From Cellulomonas sp. JH27-2 (lineage in GTDB: Bacteria; Actinomycetota; Actinomycetes; Actinomycetales; Cellulomonadaceae), in the NCBI RefSeq assembly GCF_014837175.1, contig NZ_JACYFR010000004.1, positions 186,001 to 250,000 of the forward strand: a DNA stretch of 64,000 nucleotides. The letters are read 5' to 3'. Shown in pieces: positions 43,916-52,388 of the stretch; the stretch's first letter is position 1, and each line of letters opens with the position of its first letter. A program made the position numbers and the translations under genes. The notes below the pieces were generated by a model. The model made no database searches and had not been told where the DNA came from. It worked only from the letters and a program-made list of their open reading frames with translations.

Positions 43916-44562
43916 CGCGTGTGCACCGGGGCGAGGTCGTGGTAGGCCGCCGCGAAGCGCGTGTGCGGCGCTAGCGCCGCCACCGCACGGGCGTCGTCGG
44001 GCTCGTCGACGTCGCGCAGGCGGGGAAGCAGGCCCACACGCAGCCCCAGATCACGCAGCCGCGCCAGCTGCGCCGCGCACGTGCCGTCGGTGGACATGGG
44101 GACGCCCGCGAACACCCGCGGGTCGGGTGCGCGCAGCCCGATCGCCCAGTACCCGCCGTCGTCGGTGGGTCCGAGGACGGCGTCCACGCCGTGGAAGTCG
44201 ACGGCGGCGAGCGGGCCGGCCAGCTGCGGGGTGTCCATCCCGACCAGCAGCGCGGGGCCGTCCCGCGGGTCGGCGAGCGCCGCGTCGAACGCGGCCGCGA
44301 GCCGGTCGCCCAGCCCGCCCGTGGGCTGCCTGACCACGTCGAACCCCGGCGGCACCCAGGCCCCGGCGTCCCCGTCGAGCGCCACGAGCCGGCGCCGGGC
44401 GGGTGCGGCGACCAGGGCGGCGAGCGTGTCGTCGATCGCAGCGGCGGCCAGGCGCGCTGCCTCGTCGGGGCGGAACGCGGCGTGCAGGCGCGTCTTGACG
44501 CGCCCCGGCACCGGCTCCTTCGCCAGCAGGACGAGCGTGCCCGCGCGCTCGGCCGCACTCAT
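43912..44562 (-). CDS. TIGR04282/DUF2064 family nucleotidyl- or glycosyltransferase-like protein
   Basis: ATG 44562 gives 216 residues. The N-terminal LVLLAKEPVPGRVKTRL is the hallmark of the TIGR04282 family, which has a GT-A-like nucleotidyltransferase fold (LLVGMDTPQLAGPLAAVDF, AVLGPTDDGGYWAIGLR). The family name comes from proposed roles in arsenosugar synthesis, but most members sit with GT2 genes in unknown pathways, as here. It shares 4 bases with both neighbours. Confidence 0.85.
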   Translation of the reverse strand: MSAAERAGTLVLLAKEPVPGRVKTRLHAAFRPDEAARLAAAAIDDTLAALVAAPARRRLVALDGDAGAWVPPGFDVVRQPTGGLGDRLAAAFDAALADPRDGPALLVGMDTPQLAGPLAAVDFHGVDAVLGPTDDGGYWAIGLRAPDPRVFAGVPMSTDGTCAAQLARLRDLGLRVGLLPRLRDVDEPDDARAVAALAPHTRFAAAYHDLAPVHTR

Positions 44563-45224
44563 GACGCCAGCACGGCGGACATGTCGCGCACGGCACGGAC
44601 CAGGCCGAGCGGGGTCCCCGTCACCTTCGAGCGGCCCGTGCGCGCCGCGTAGGTCACGTCGACCTCGTCGATCCGCCACGACCGGTCCGCCGCGCGCACC
44701 ACCATCTCCAGGGGGTACCCGGAGCGGCGGTCGACGATGTCCAGGCCCAGCAGGTCGGCCCGGCGCGCGGCGCGCATCGGTCCCAGGTCGTGCAGCCGGA
44801 CCCCGGTGCGGCGCTCGAGCCGGCGGGTCAGGACCCGGTTGGCGTAGCGCAGGTGCCACGGCCACGCCGCCGACGACACGGGCCGGCGGCGGCCCAGCAC
44901 CAGGTCGGAGCGTCCGTCGCGGACCGGCGCCAGAACTCGCTCCAGCTCGATCGGGTCGAGGCTCCCGTCGGCGTCCATGAACGCGACGACGTCGGCGGTC
45001 GCCGCCTGCAGCCCGGCGTGGCACGCGGCCCCGAAGCCCTTGCGGGCCTCGGGCACGACGAGGGCGCCCAGGTCCGCGGCGACCTGCGCGCTGCCGTCCG
45101 TCGAGCCGTTGTCGACGACCACGGGGCGCACGCCCGCCGGCACCCGCGGCAGCAACCAGGCCAGGGCGCGGGCCTCGTCGAGGCACGGCAGCACGAGGTC
45201 GACGGAGACGGGCGCGGCGATCAC
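44559..45224 (-). CDS. Glycosyltransferase family 2
   Basis: A 221-residue GT-A fold protein. Nucleotide-sugar sites: VDLVLPCLDEARALAWLLP, VVVDNGSTDGSAQVAADLGA, RKGFGAACHAGLQAATADVV and the metal motif VAFMDADGSLDP. It lacks membrane helices, so it resembles cytoplasmic dolichyl-phosphate-type transferases. It begins the three-gene operon; its start is 46 bases from direct-repeat site B, which it shares with the divergent response regulator. Confidence 0.9.
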   Translation of the reverse strand: MIAAPVSVDLVLPCLDEARALAWLLPRVPAGVRPVVVDNGSTDGSAQVAADLGALVVPEARKGFGAACHAGLQAATADVVAFMDADGSLDPIELERVLAPVRDGRSDLVLGRRRPVSSAAWPWHLRYANRVLTRRLERRTGVRLHDLGPMRAARRADLLGLDIVDRRSGYPLEMVVRAADRSWRIDEVDVTYAARTGRSKVTGTPLGLVRAVRDMSAVLAS

Positions 45225-45270
45225 CCGTCCACGCTAGGTCGCGGCCGCACGTCGGGCCCGCGGGAGGCGA

Positions 45271-45287
45271 TGACGGCAACCTGACGA
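45271..45287 (+). promoter_or_regulatory. Direct-repeat site B: TGACGG-N5-TGACGA
   Basis: TGACGGCAACCTGACGA lies between the divergent GT2 operon (46 bases to its start) and the response regulator (71 bases). It fits the 17-base consensus and would let the regulator control itself and the GT2 operon. Confidence 0.65.
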
Positions 45288-45358
45288 TCACCCCCGCCGC
45301 ACGCTCGTACGGGGCCTCTCGCGGCGCCGCGCCCGAGCGGCGGCACTACCGTGAGGGG

Positions 45359-46075
45359 ATGCCGAACGTGCTGGTGATCGACGACGAGGAGCTCGTGACG
45401 AGCAGCGTCGCGGCCTATCTGGTCGCCGACGGGATGCGGGCCGACGTCGCCGCCGACGCGCGAGCGGGGGAGCGGTCCTGGCGCGAGGGCCGCCCCGACG
45501 CCGTCGTGCTCGACGTCCGGCTGCCGGGGGCGTCCGGGCTCGACCTGCTGCGCCGCATGCGCCTGGACGGGGACCGGACGCCGGTGGTCCTGCTGTCCGG
45601 GCTGGGATCGGTCGACGACCGGATCGTGGGGCTGGAGGTCGGCGCCGACGACTACCTCGCCAAGCCCTTCAGCCCGCGCGAGCTGGTGCTGCGCGTGGCC
45701 GCTCTGCTGCGCCGCGGCGACATCCAGCCCGGCGCGGACTCCCACCCGCTGACCGTCGGGCCGTTGACCCTCGACCCGACCCTGCGCACCGCGACCCTGG
45801 CGGGCCGGTCGCAGACCCTCGCGCCCCGCGAGTTCGACCTGCTCGCGTTCCTGGCCCGCAACGCGGGGGTCACGTTCGGCTCGCGGGAGCTGCTGCGGCG
45901 CGTGTGGGGGTGGGACTTCGGCGACGACTCGACGGTCGTCGTCCACGTGCGCCGGTTGCGCCGCAAGTTCGAGCCCGACCCGTCGGCGCCCGTGCTGCTG
46001 ACGACCGTCCGCGGCACGGGGTACCGGCTCGGGACGGCGGACGAGCTCGCTGCGGCGCTGGCGGCGACGGCGTGA
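45359..46075 (+). CDS. OmpR-family response regulator (glycosyl/Mo block)
   Basis: A 238-residue regulator. Receiver: acidic pair D8-D9, phosphoacceptor D52 (AVVLDVRLPG), and DDYLAKPFSPRELV. C-terminal winged helix: LAPREFDLLAFLARNAG, VVVHVRRLRRKFE and VRGTGYRLG. It shares 4 bases with its kinase gene. OmpR-type regulators bind direct repeats with a 10-11-base period, and four such repeats mark the promoters of this block, so it is the obvious candidate to bind them. Confidence 0.92.
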   Translation: MPNVLVIDDEELVTSSVAAYLVADGMRADVAADARAGERSWREGRPDAVVLDVRLPGASGLDLLRRMRLDGDRTPVVLLSGLGSVDDRIVGLEVGADDYLAKPFSPRELVLRVAALLRRGDIQPGADSHPLTVGPLTLDPTLRTATLAGRSQTLAPREFDLLAFLARNAGVTFGSRELLRRVWGWDFGDDSTVVVHVRRLRRKFEPDPSAPVLLTTVRGTGYRLGTADELAAALAATA

Positions 46076-47220
46076 GCAAGGACCTGTGGTTCATCGGCGG
46101 CGTCACGGCGGCCTGCGCCGTGGGCGCGGGCGTGATCGGCGCGCTGCTGGTCAACCGCGTGCGCCGCGTCTCGCTGATCCTCGCGCTCGTCGTCGCGGCG
46201 CTGACGCCTGCGAGCGCCCTGGCCTTCGCCCTGTGGTTCAACCTGCGCGTGATGTTCCTGTCCGACCACGACGCGCAGGTGACCCGCCTGGTGCTCGGCC
46301 TGTCGTGCGTGCCCGCCGTCGTCCTCGCGGTCCTGCTGGGCCGCATGGTGCTCGCCGACCTGCGGGCGGTGACGGCGCAGGCTCGGGCGCTGGGAGATCC
46401 TGGTCAGCCGGCGGGCACGACGCCACCGGTGACCGCTGAGCTGGCCTCGGTGGCCGCGGAGCTGGTCCGCACCCGGGAGCGCCTGGACGCGTCCCGTCGC
46501 CGGGAACGGGCCCTCGAGTCGTCCCGCCGCCAGGTCGTCGCCTTCGTGAGCCACGACCTGCGCTCGCCGCTGTCCGGCATCCGCGCGACCGTCGATGGCC
46601 TGCGCGACGGCGTGATCGCGGACGCCGGTGCCGCGTACCAGGGCATCGACCGTGCGGTGGACCGCCTCAGCCGCATGATCGACGACCTGGCCGAGCTCTC
46701 CCGGCCCGACGTGGAGCCCGCGCCCCGCGTGACCGAGCCCGTCTCCCTGAGCGCCGTGCTGGCCGACGTGCTGGCGCACACCGCTGCCACCGCGGCGAGC
46801 CAGCACGTCGACCTGCGCGCCGAGGTGGCGCCGGGCCTCGAGGTCGACGGCGTGCCCGACGAGCTCGCGCGCGTGCTGGACAACCTGGTGGGCAACGCCG
46901 TCCGGAGCAGCGGCCGCGGCGGCGCGGTCCGGGTCGCGGCTCGTCGGGTCGACGGGCAGGTGCGGGTCGCGGTCGAGGACACGTGCGGCGGGATCCCGGC
47001 CGACGACCGCGCGCACGTGTTCGACGAGGGCTTTCAGGGTGGCGGCCCGCACCAGGCCGTCTCGGTCGGTTCGTCGGGTCTCGGCCTGGCGATCGTCGGG
47101 ACGGTCGTGGCCGCGCACGGCGGTCGCGTCGGCGTCGCACCTACGGACGAGGGCTGCGTGTTCGAGGTCAGCCTGCCGGCGTGGACCGACGCGGCGCGGG
47201 TCGGCGCTAGGACGGAGTGA
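46072..47220 (+). CDS. Sensor histidine kinase (glycosyl/Mo block)
   Basis: GTG 46072 gives 382 residues. The N-terminus has three hydrophobic segments with little between them, so it probably senses within or at the membrane. H161 in FVSHDLRSPLSGIR is the phosphoacceptor. ATPase motifs: VLDNLVGNAVRSS (N), VEDTCGGIPADD (G1) and GSSGLGLAIVGTVV (G2). It pairs with the regulator upstream. The 3' end overlaps the convergent epimerase gene by 14 bases. Confidence 0.92.
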   Translation: MSKDLWFIGGVTAACAVGAGVIGALLVNRVRRVSLILALVVAALTPASALAFALWFNLRVMFLSDHDAQVTRLVLGLSCVPAVVLAVLLGRMVLADLRAVTAQARALGDPGQPAGTTPPVTAELASVAAELVRTRERLDASRRRERALESSRRQVVAFVSHDLRSPLSGIRATVDGLRDGVIADAGAAYQGIDRAVDRLSRMIDDLAELSRPDVEPAPRVTEPVSLSAVLADVLAHTAATAASQHVDLRAEVAPGLEVDGVPDELARVLDNLVGNAVRSSGRGGAVRVAARRVDGQVRVAVEDTCGGIPADDRAHVFDEGFQGGGPHQAVSVGSSGLGLAIVGTVVAAHGGRVGVAPTDEGCVFEVSLPAWTDAARVGARTE

Positions 47221-48301
47221 CCTGGCCCGGTCGAGCGTCGGTGGCCGTGCGGGACGGACGTCCGGACGTGTCGGCGAGGACGTCGGCGAGACCGGCGTCG
47301 AGCGGGATCTGCGCGCTCCACCCCAGCAGCGACCGCGCGCGCGCCGAGGACGCGGTCACGTGCCGCACGTCGCCCACGCGGTACTGGCCGGTCACGACGG
47401 GCTCCGGACCGCCCATCGCGGCAGTCATCGCGCCGGCCAGGCCGCCGACGGTCGTCACGGTGCCCGAGCCGACGTTGAGGGGCTCCATGGACCCGTCGTC
47501 GGTCGGCCTTCCGGCCGCGGCCACGACGGCGCGCGCGACGTCGTCCACGTGCACGAAGTCGCGCCGCTGACCCCCGTCCTCGAACACGCGCGGCGCGCGC
47601 CCGGCCGCCAGCTCGGAGCGGAACAGCGACGCGACCCCGGCGTACGGCGTGTCCCGCGGCATGCCCGGTCCGTAGACGTTGTGGAACCGCAGAGCGAACG
47701 CGCTGCCGCCCGTCTCGCGCACCCAGGACCGCAGCAGGTGCTCGCCCGTCACCTTGGTGGTCGCGTAGACGTTGCGCGGGTCGAGGGGGGCGTCCTCCGA
47801 GACCAGCCCGGGCGACAGGACGCCGTCGCAGCGCGGGCAGCGCGGGTCGAAGACCCCCGCGTCGAGGTCGCCGACCCGGCGCGGTGCGGGCGCGATCCGG
47901 CCGTGGGCCGAGCAGTCGTAGGCGCCCTCGCCGTAGACGACCATCGAGCTGGCGAAGACCACGCGCGGCGTCCCGGCGTGCAGCGCGGCGCGCAGGACGC
48001 ACGCGGTGCCGAGGTCGTTCGACGAGACGTAGTCGGTGATGTCGTCGAGATCGACCCCCAGCCCCACCTTGGCGGCCAGGTGCACGACCGCGTCGTGCCC
48101 GGGCACCACGTCGGTCAGGACGTCCTCGTCGCGGACGTCGGCCTGCACCAGGCGGGCCCCGGCGACGTCCGGCGTCGTGCCCGGGGCGTGCACGTCGGGT
48201 CGTAGCGAGTCCAGGACGGTGACGTCGTGACCGTCCTGCAGGAGGCGGCGCACGACGTGCCGCCCGATGAAGCCGGCCCCGCCGGTGACCAGTACGCGCA
48301 T
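47207..48301 (-). CDS. NAD-dependent sugar epimerase/dehydratase
   Basis: ATG 48301 gives 364 residues, an extended SDR. The NAD motif is VTGGAGFIGRHVVRRLL at residue 4; the active site SSMVVYGEGAY and YATTKVTGEHLL give the Ser and the YxxxK tyrosine. A cysteine pair, FDPRCPRCDGVLSPGL, is inserted after the catalytic serine and may bind zinc, an unusual feature. It probably remodels a nucleotide sugar for the glycosyltransferases of this block. Site C lies 57 bases before its start. Confidence 0.88.
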   Translation of the reverse strand: MRVLVTGGAGFIGRHVVRRLLQDGHDVTVLDSLRPDVHAPGTTPDVAGARLVQADVRDEDVLTDVVPGHDAVVHLAAKVGLGVDLDDITDYVSSNDLGTACVLRAALHAGTPRVVFASSMVVYGEGAYDCSAHGRIAPAPRRVGDLDAGVFDPRCPRCDGVLSPGLVSEDAPLDPRNVYATTKVTGEHLLRSWVRETGGSAFALRFHNVYGPGMPRDTPYAGVASLFRSELAAGRAPRVFEDGGQRRDFVHVDDVARAVVAAAGRPTDDGSMEPLNVGSGTVTTVGGLAGAMTAAMGGPEPVVTGQYRVGDVRHVTASSARARSLLGWSAQIPLDAGLADVLADTSGRPSRTATDARPGQVTPS

Positions 48302-48358
48302 GCCACCAGCATCGCCGCTCGCACCGGGCCGCCGCACGGCGGGCGCGGGCCGACGACC

Positions 48359-48375
48359 TGACGGCGAGGTGACGG
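48359..48375 (+). promoter_or_regulatory. Direct-repeat site C: TGACGG-N5-TGACGG
   Basis: TGACGGCGAGGTGACGG lies between the divergent epimerase (57 bases to its start) and mtnP (55 bases). It differs from site A at a single base. Confidence 0.65.
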
Positions 48376-48430
48376 TCGGCCTGGGCGCCTCCGCCGAGCC
48401 GCCGTCGGTCCGGCCCGCTACGGTCTGTGC

Positions 48431-49237
48431 GTGACCAACGACGCCTCGCCCATCGGCATCCTGGGCGGCTCCGGGCTCTACGAGCTGATCGAGGATGCCG
48501 AGCCCGTGCAGATCGACACGCCGTACGGCGCGCCCAGCGAACCGCCGCGCGTCGGGCTGCTCGCCGGCCGGCGGGTGGCGTTCATCCCGCGGCACGGCGC
48601 GGACCACCGCTTCCCCCCGCACGGGGTGCCCTACCGCGCCAACCTGTGGGCGCTCCGGGCGCTGGGCGTGCGCCGGGTGCTCGCGCCGTCGGCTGTCGGC
48701 GGACTGCGCGCCGACCTGGCACCCGGCACCCTGGTGGTGCCCGACCAGGTGATCGACGGCACGTGGGGGCGGCCGTGGACCTACTTCGAGGACGGTGCGC
48801 CCGTGCACGTCGGGTTCGCGGACCCGTACTGCCCGCAGGGCCGCGCCACGGTCGCGGCCGTGGAGGACGGGCAGATGCCCATGGAGCACCGCGGCACGCT
48901 CGTCGTCATCCAGGGCCCGCGGTTCTCCTCGCGCGCGGAGTCACGGCGCAACGTCGCTGCGGGCGGGGACGTCGTCGGGATGACCGGGATGCCCGAGGCG
49001 GCCCTGGCCCGCGAGCTGGCGCTCTGCTACACCACGCTCGCCGTGGTGACGGACGCGGACGCTGGCGTCGAGGGTGGCGAGGCGGTGTCGCACCAGGCCG
49101 TGCTGGCCCAGTTCGCCCGCAGCCTCGAGAGCCTGCGCGGGGTGCTCGCCGACGTCGTCGGTGCGCTGCCCGTCGACGACGAGTGCATCTGTCGGCACGC
49201 CCTGGACGGGCTCGTGCTCCCGTTCACGCTGCCCTGA
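48431..49237 (+). CDS. mtnP: S-methyl-5'-thioadenosine phosphorylase
   Basis: A 268-residue PNP-superfamily enzyme. It has IGILGGSGLYELIEDAEPV at the start, the phosphate-binding IPRHGADHRFPPHGVPYRAN, and MTGMPEAALARELALCYTTL. The base-site motif reads VVTDADAG, with aspartates where adenosine-type MTA phosphorylases have them and where inosine-type enzymes have Asn. So MTA is the expected substrate, giving adenine and methylthioribose 1-phosphate. With the nucleosidase at 38203 the cell has two ways to remove MTA. Confidence 0.88.
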   Translation: MTNDASPIGILGGSGLYELIEDAEPVQIDTPYGAPSEPPRVGLLAGRRVAFIPRHGADHRFPPHGVPYRANLWALRALGVRRVLAPSAVGGLRADLAPGTLVVPDQVIDGTWGRPWTYFEDGAPVHVGFADPYCPQGRATVAAVEDGQMPMEHRGTLVVIQGPRFSSRAESRRNVAAGGDVVGMTGMPEAALARELALCYTTLAVVTDADAGVEGGEAVSHQAVLAQFARSLESLRGVLADVVGALPVDDECICRHALDGLVLPFTLP

Positions 49238-49254
49238 GTCGCGGGAGCCCGCAC

Positions 49255-49968
49255 ATGACCGTCGCCCTGGAGCTCGCCGTCACCGACCTGGCCGGCGTGC
49301 GCGTCGCGCTCGACCTCGGCATGGACCGCGTCGAGGTGTGCGGCGCTCTCGAGGTCGGCGGGCTGACGCCGTCGCCGGCGTTCGTCGAGCGGACGGTCGC
49401 GCTGGCAGCCGGGTCCGGTCTGGGCATCCACCCGCTGATCCGGGTGCGTGCCGGCGGGTTCGTCTACGCCGACGACGAGGTCGCGATCATGGCCGACGAC
49501 GTGCGGCGGCTCGTCGATGCCGGCGCGGACGGCGTGGTCGTCGGCGCGCTGCGCGACGGCGCGGTCGACCTGGTGGCGCTCGAGCTGCTCCGCGAGGCGG
49601 CCGGCGACGTGGAGGTCACGTTCCACCGCGCGGTCGACGCCGTGGACGCGTCCGACGACGTCCTCGACGTGCTCGCGGACGCCGGCGTCACGCGGGTGCT
49701 GACGGCAGGCGGCACCGACGTGAGCGCCGGCCTGGAGCGGCTGCGCGCCCTGTGCGCCCAGCCGGGTCGCCGCGTCCAGGTCATGGCGGGCGGGGGAGTG
49801 ACCGAGGAGAACATCGGGGCGCTGCTCGAGGTGGGCGTGGATGCGATCCACTTCTCCGCCGGGGCGCGCGTCGAGGACCCGAGCGCCGCGGCCGGCGGCT
49901 ACGGCAGCCACCACGTCACCGACGCAGATCGCGCCCGGCGACTGGTGAGCCTGGCCCGAGGTGCCTGA
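49255..49968 (+). CDS. cutC: CutC family protein
   Basis: A 237-residue TIM-barrel protein from ATG 49255. Family motifs are RVEVCGALEVGGLTPSPAFV, IHPLIRVRAGGFVYADDE, VVVGALRDGAVD, VTFHRAVDAVDAS and VMAGGGVTEENIGAL, which match CutC closely. It was first linked to copper tolerance, but that role is doubtful and its biochemical function is not settled. It follows mtnP by 17 bases on the same strand, so they may be cotranscribed. Confidence 0.92.
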   Translation: MTVALELAVTDLAGVRVALDLGMDRVEVCGALEVGGLTPSPAFVERTVALAAGSGLGIHPLIRVRAGGFVYADDEVAIMADDVRRLVDAGADGVVVGALRDGAVDLVALELLREAAGDVEVTFHRAVDAVDASDDVLDVLADAGVTRVLTAGGTDVSAGLERLRALCAQPGRRVQVMAGGGVTEENIGALLEVGVDAIHFSAGARVEDPSAAAGGYGSHHVTDADRARRLVSLARGA

Positions 49969-50111
49969 CCGCGTCGTCGTACGGGCCGCGCACGTCGATT
50001 ACCCTTGCCTGCGACATCAGCGCCGTGACGCGCTTCGTTCGGCCAGCAGCACAGGGCGCAGGATCCGCTCCGTGCCGTCTGCAGGTCGTGCCATCGACCG
50101 TCGGAAGGATC

Positions 50112-52217
50112 GTGGAGAACGTGACCACCCTTCAGACGTCGACCGCTGCACCCCGTGCGGAGCCGTCGAGCCGGCGGCGACGCGGCGACATCCAGTCGCT
50201 GCGGGCCGTCGCTGTCGTCCTCGTCGTGCTGTTCCACCTCTGGCCCAAGCGGATGACGGGCGGATTCGTCGGTGTCGACGTCTTCTTCGTGATCTCCGGC
50301 TTCCTCATCACGTCCCACCTCATCAAGGATCCACCGACCTCGCTCCGCGGCGTCGGTGCGTTCTGGGGCCGACGTGTGAGGCGCCTGCTACCGGCAGCCT
50401 TCGTCGTGATCGTCCTGACCGTCGTGGCGAGCTGGGTGTTCCTGCCCGAGTCGCAGTGGGAGGCTGTCGCGCACGATGCGATGGCCTCGGCGCTCTACGT
50501 CGAGAACTGGCACCTGGCCGCTACGGCGACCGACTACCTTGCCGCTGACGGAGCCCCGTCGCCCTTCCAGCAGTTCTGGTCGCTCTCGGTCGAGGAGCAG
50601 TTCTACTTCCTCTGGCCGCTCCTCGTGGTCGGAGTGCTTGCGCTCGTCGGTCGCCGCGGTCGCGCCCGACGCACGGTCGGCGCCGTCATCGGTGTCATCT
50701 TCGTCGGTTCGCTCGCTGCGTCCGTGGCATACACCATGGTGCGACCCGCGGCGGCCTACTTCGTCACGTACACGCGCCTCTGGGAGCTCGCTCTCGGCGG
50801 GCTGCTCGGTGTCGCGACTTTCAGCCGTCCGGGGTGGTTCGCCTGGCCGCAGGCGGTGCGCGGCGCGGTCGCGTGGGGCGCGCTCGCCGCGATGGCCTGG
50901 GCGGCGTTCACGTTCGAGGGGTCGATGGCCTACCCGGGCGCCGCTGCCCTCGTCCCGACCTTCGCCGCCGTGGCCTTCTTGGCGGCACGCAGCGAGGACG
51001 GTGCGGCATCGCCCCAGCGGGTGCTGGGAGCGCGAGCGATCCAGTTCACGGGTGACATCAGCTACTCGGTCTATCTCTGGCACTGGCCCATCATCGTCAT
51101 CGTCCCGTACGTCCTCGGTCACGCACTGTCGTGGCCCGACAAGCTGGTCGTCGTCGCCGTCGCCGTGGTCGCCGGCTGGGCGTCGAAGACCTTGATCGAG
51201 GACCCTCCGCAGCGCTCGCGTCGGCTCGTCAGGCCAGCGTGGACAGCGGCGCTCGCGGCGGGCGGGATGATCGTCGTCGTCGCGCTCGGGACCACGCAGA
51301 TCGTGTCGACCGACATTCGCCAGGACCGCGCCGCGAAGCAGGTGACGGAGGCGCTCGCGTCGTCGTCGAGGTGCCTCGGTGCCGCTGCGATGGACCCGGC
51401 CGACGACTGCGCGGGATCTCCGCACGGGTCTCCGATCATCAACACGCCCGCGCAGGCCGCCGCGGACATGCCCGCCGCTTACGGCGACGGTTGCTGGTCG
51501 TCGGGGACGTTCACGCACCGGCCCGTCTGCACCTACGGACGGCAGCAGAACCCGACGGCGAGGATCGCGCTGGTCGGCAACTCTCATGCCGGGCACCTGC
51601 TGCCCGCCCTGCAAAAGCTCGCCGACGCGCATGGTTGGCAGATCACCACGTACCTCGTCTCCGCGTGCAGCCCGTTCGACCGTGACCAGGATCTTCCCGT
51701 CGCCGGCGCGGCCAAGGGCTGCCGCGACTGGGCCCGCTGGGCACAGGAGCAGACCGCCTCCCGCGGCTTCGACCTGATCGTCACCTCCGCCTACTTCGGG
51801 AAGGCGATCCTCGGGGTGCCGAAGTCCGAGCAGGTCCCGGCGGCGACAGACGCGTACGTGGACTGGCTGACGGCGTGGAAGGACTCCGGCGACCAGGTGC
51901 TCGTCATCCGCGACATCCCACACGTGGGCGACTCGGTCCCGGACTGCGTGGCCGAGCATCAGGACGACCTGTCCGCGTGCGACGCGCCCCGCGCCGAGCG
52001 GATCGTCCCCGACCCACTCGCCGCTGCCGCCCGTCGGATCGACGTCGACAGCATCCGGACGCTGGACCTGACGAAGTACTTCTGCGACCGGCAGACGTGC
52101 TACTCGACCATCGGCGGCCTCATCGCGTACTTCGACGGTAGCCACATGACGACGGCCTTCGCGACGACGCTCGCCCCGTACCTGGAACCGGCGGTCACCG
52201 CGGTGCTGGCCCGGTAG
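50112..52217 (+). CDS. OafA-type acyltransferase with SGNH domain
   Basis: GTG 50112 gives 701 residues; GTG 50121 is an alternative. The N-terminal ~390 residues are an acyltransferase-3 membrane domain with ~10 helices, including LRAVAVVLVVLFHLWPKRM with the essential histidine, GVDVFFVISGFLI and FWSLSVEEQFYFLWP. After another helix, an extracytoplasmic SGNH domain has LVGNSHAGHLLPAL (block I Ser) and FDGSHMTTAFA (catalytic Asp and His), plus several cysteines. Such proteins O-acetylate cell-surface glycans or lipids. Codon use is a little less GC-rich than its neighbours. Confidence 0.9.
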   Translation: MENVTTLQTSTAAPRAEPSSRRRRGDIQSLRAVAVVLVVLFHLWPKRMTGGFVGVDVFFVISGFLITSHLIKDPPTSLRGVGAFWGRRVRRLLPAAFVVIVLTVVASWVFLPESQWEAVAHDAMASALYVENWHLAATATDYLAADGAPSPFQQFWSLSVEEQFYFLWPLLVVGVLALVGRRGRARRTVGAVIGVIFVGSLAASVAYTMVRPAAAYFVTYTRLWELALGGLLGVATFSRPGWFAWPQAVRGAVAWGALAAMAWAAFTFEGSMAYPGAAALVPTFAAVAFLAARSEDGAASPQRVLGARAIQFTGDISYSVYLWHWPIIVIVPYVLGHALSWPDKLVVVAVAVVAGWASKTLIEDPPQRSRRLVRPAWTAALAAGGMIVVVALGTTQIVSTDIRQDRAAKQVTEALASSSRCLGAAAMDPADDCAGSPHGSPIINTPAQAAADMPAAYGDGCWSSGTFTHRPVCTYGRQQNPTARIALVGNSHAGHLLPALQKLADAHGWQITTYLVSACSPFDRDQDLPVAGAAKGCRDWARWAQEQTASRGFDLIVTSAYFGKAILGVPKSEQVPAATDAYVDWLTAWKDSGDQVLVIRDIPHVGDSVPDCVAEHQDDLSACDAPRAERIVPDPLAAAARRIDVDSIRTLDLTKYFCDRQTCYSTIGGLIAYFDGSHMTTAFATTLAPYLEPAVTAVLAR

Positions 52218-52388
52218 AAGGCGGCCTGTCCGTCGGTGACCGGGGGACGAGCGGGCGTCGTGATGCAGCTGATCACGCGTCGAGCGTGTCGCGCGGACCG
52301 CCGAGGTGACGCTGGGACGCGAAGTTGCGCCGGTCGGCCGTGCGGAGTCAACTGATCGGGCACCCACCACCTCGTCGACGGGACACCC

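Noticed and set aside
43912-44562. Arsenic (arsenosugar) metabolism
   Set aside because: The TIGR04282 family name suggests it, but no ars gene or arsenic methyltransferase is nearby; the neighbours point to general glycosyl transfer.
49074-50111. Long in-frame upstream extension of the OafA-type acyltransferase
   Set aside because: It overlaps mtnP and cutC in another frame and is Arg-rich noise; the acyltransferase domain begins after 50112.
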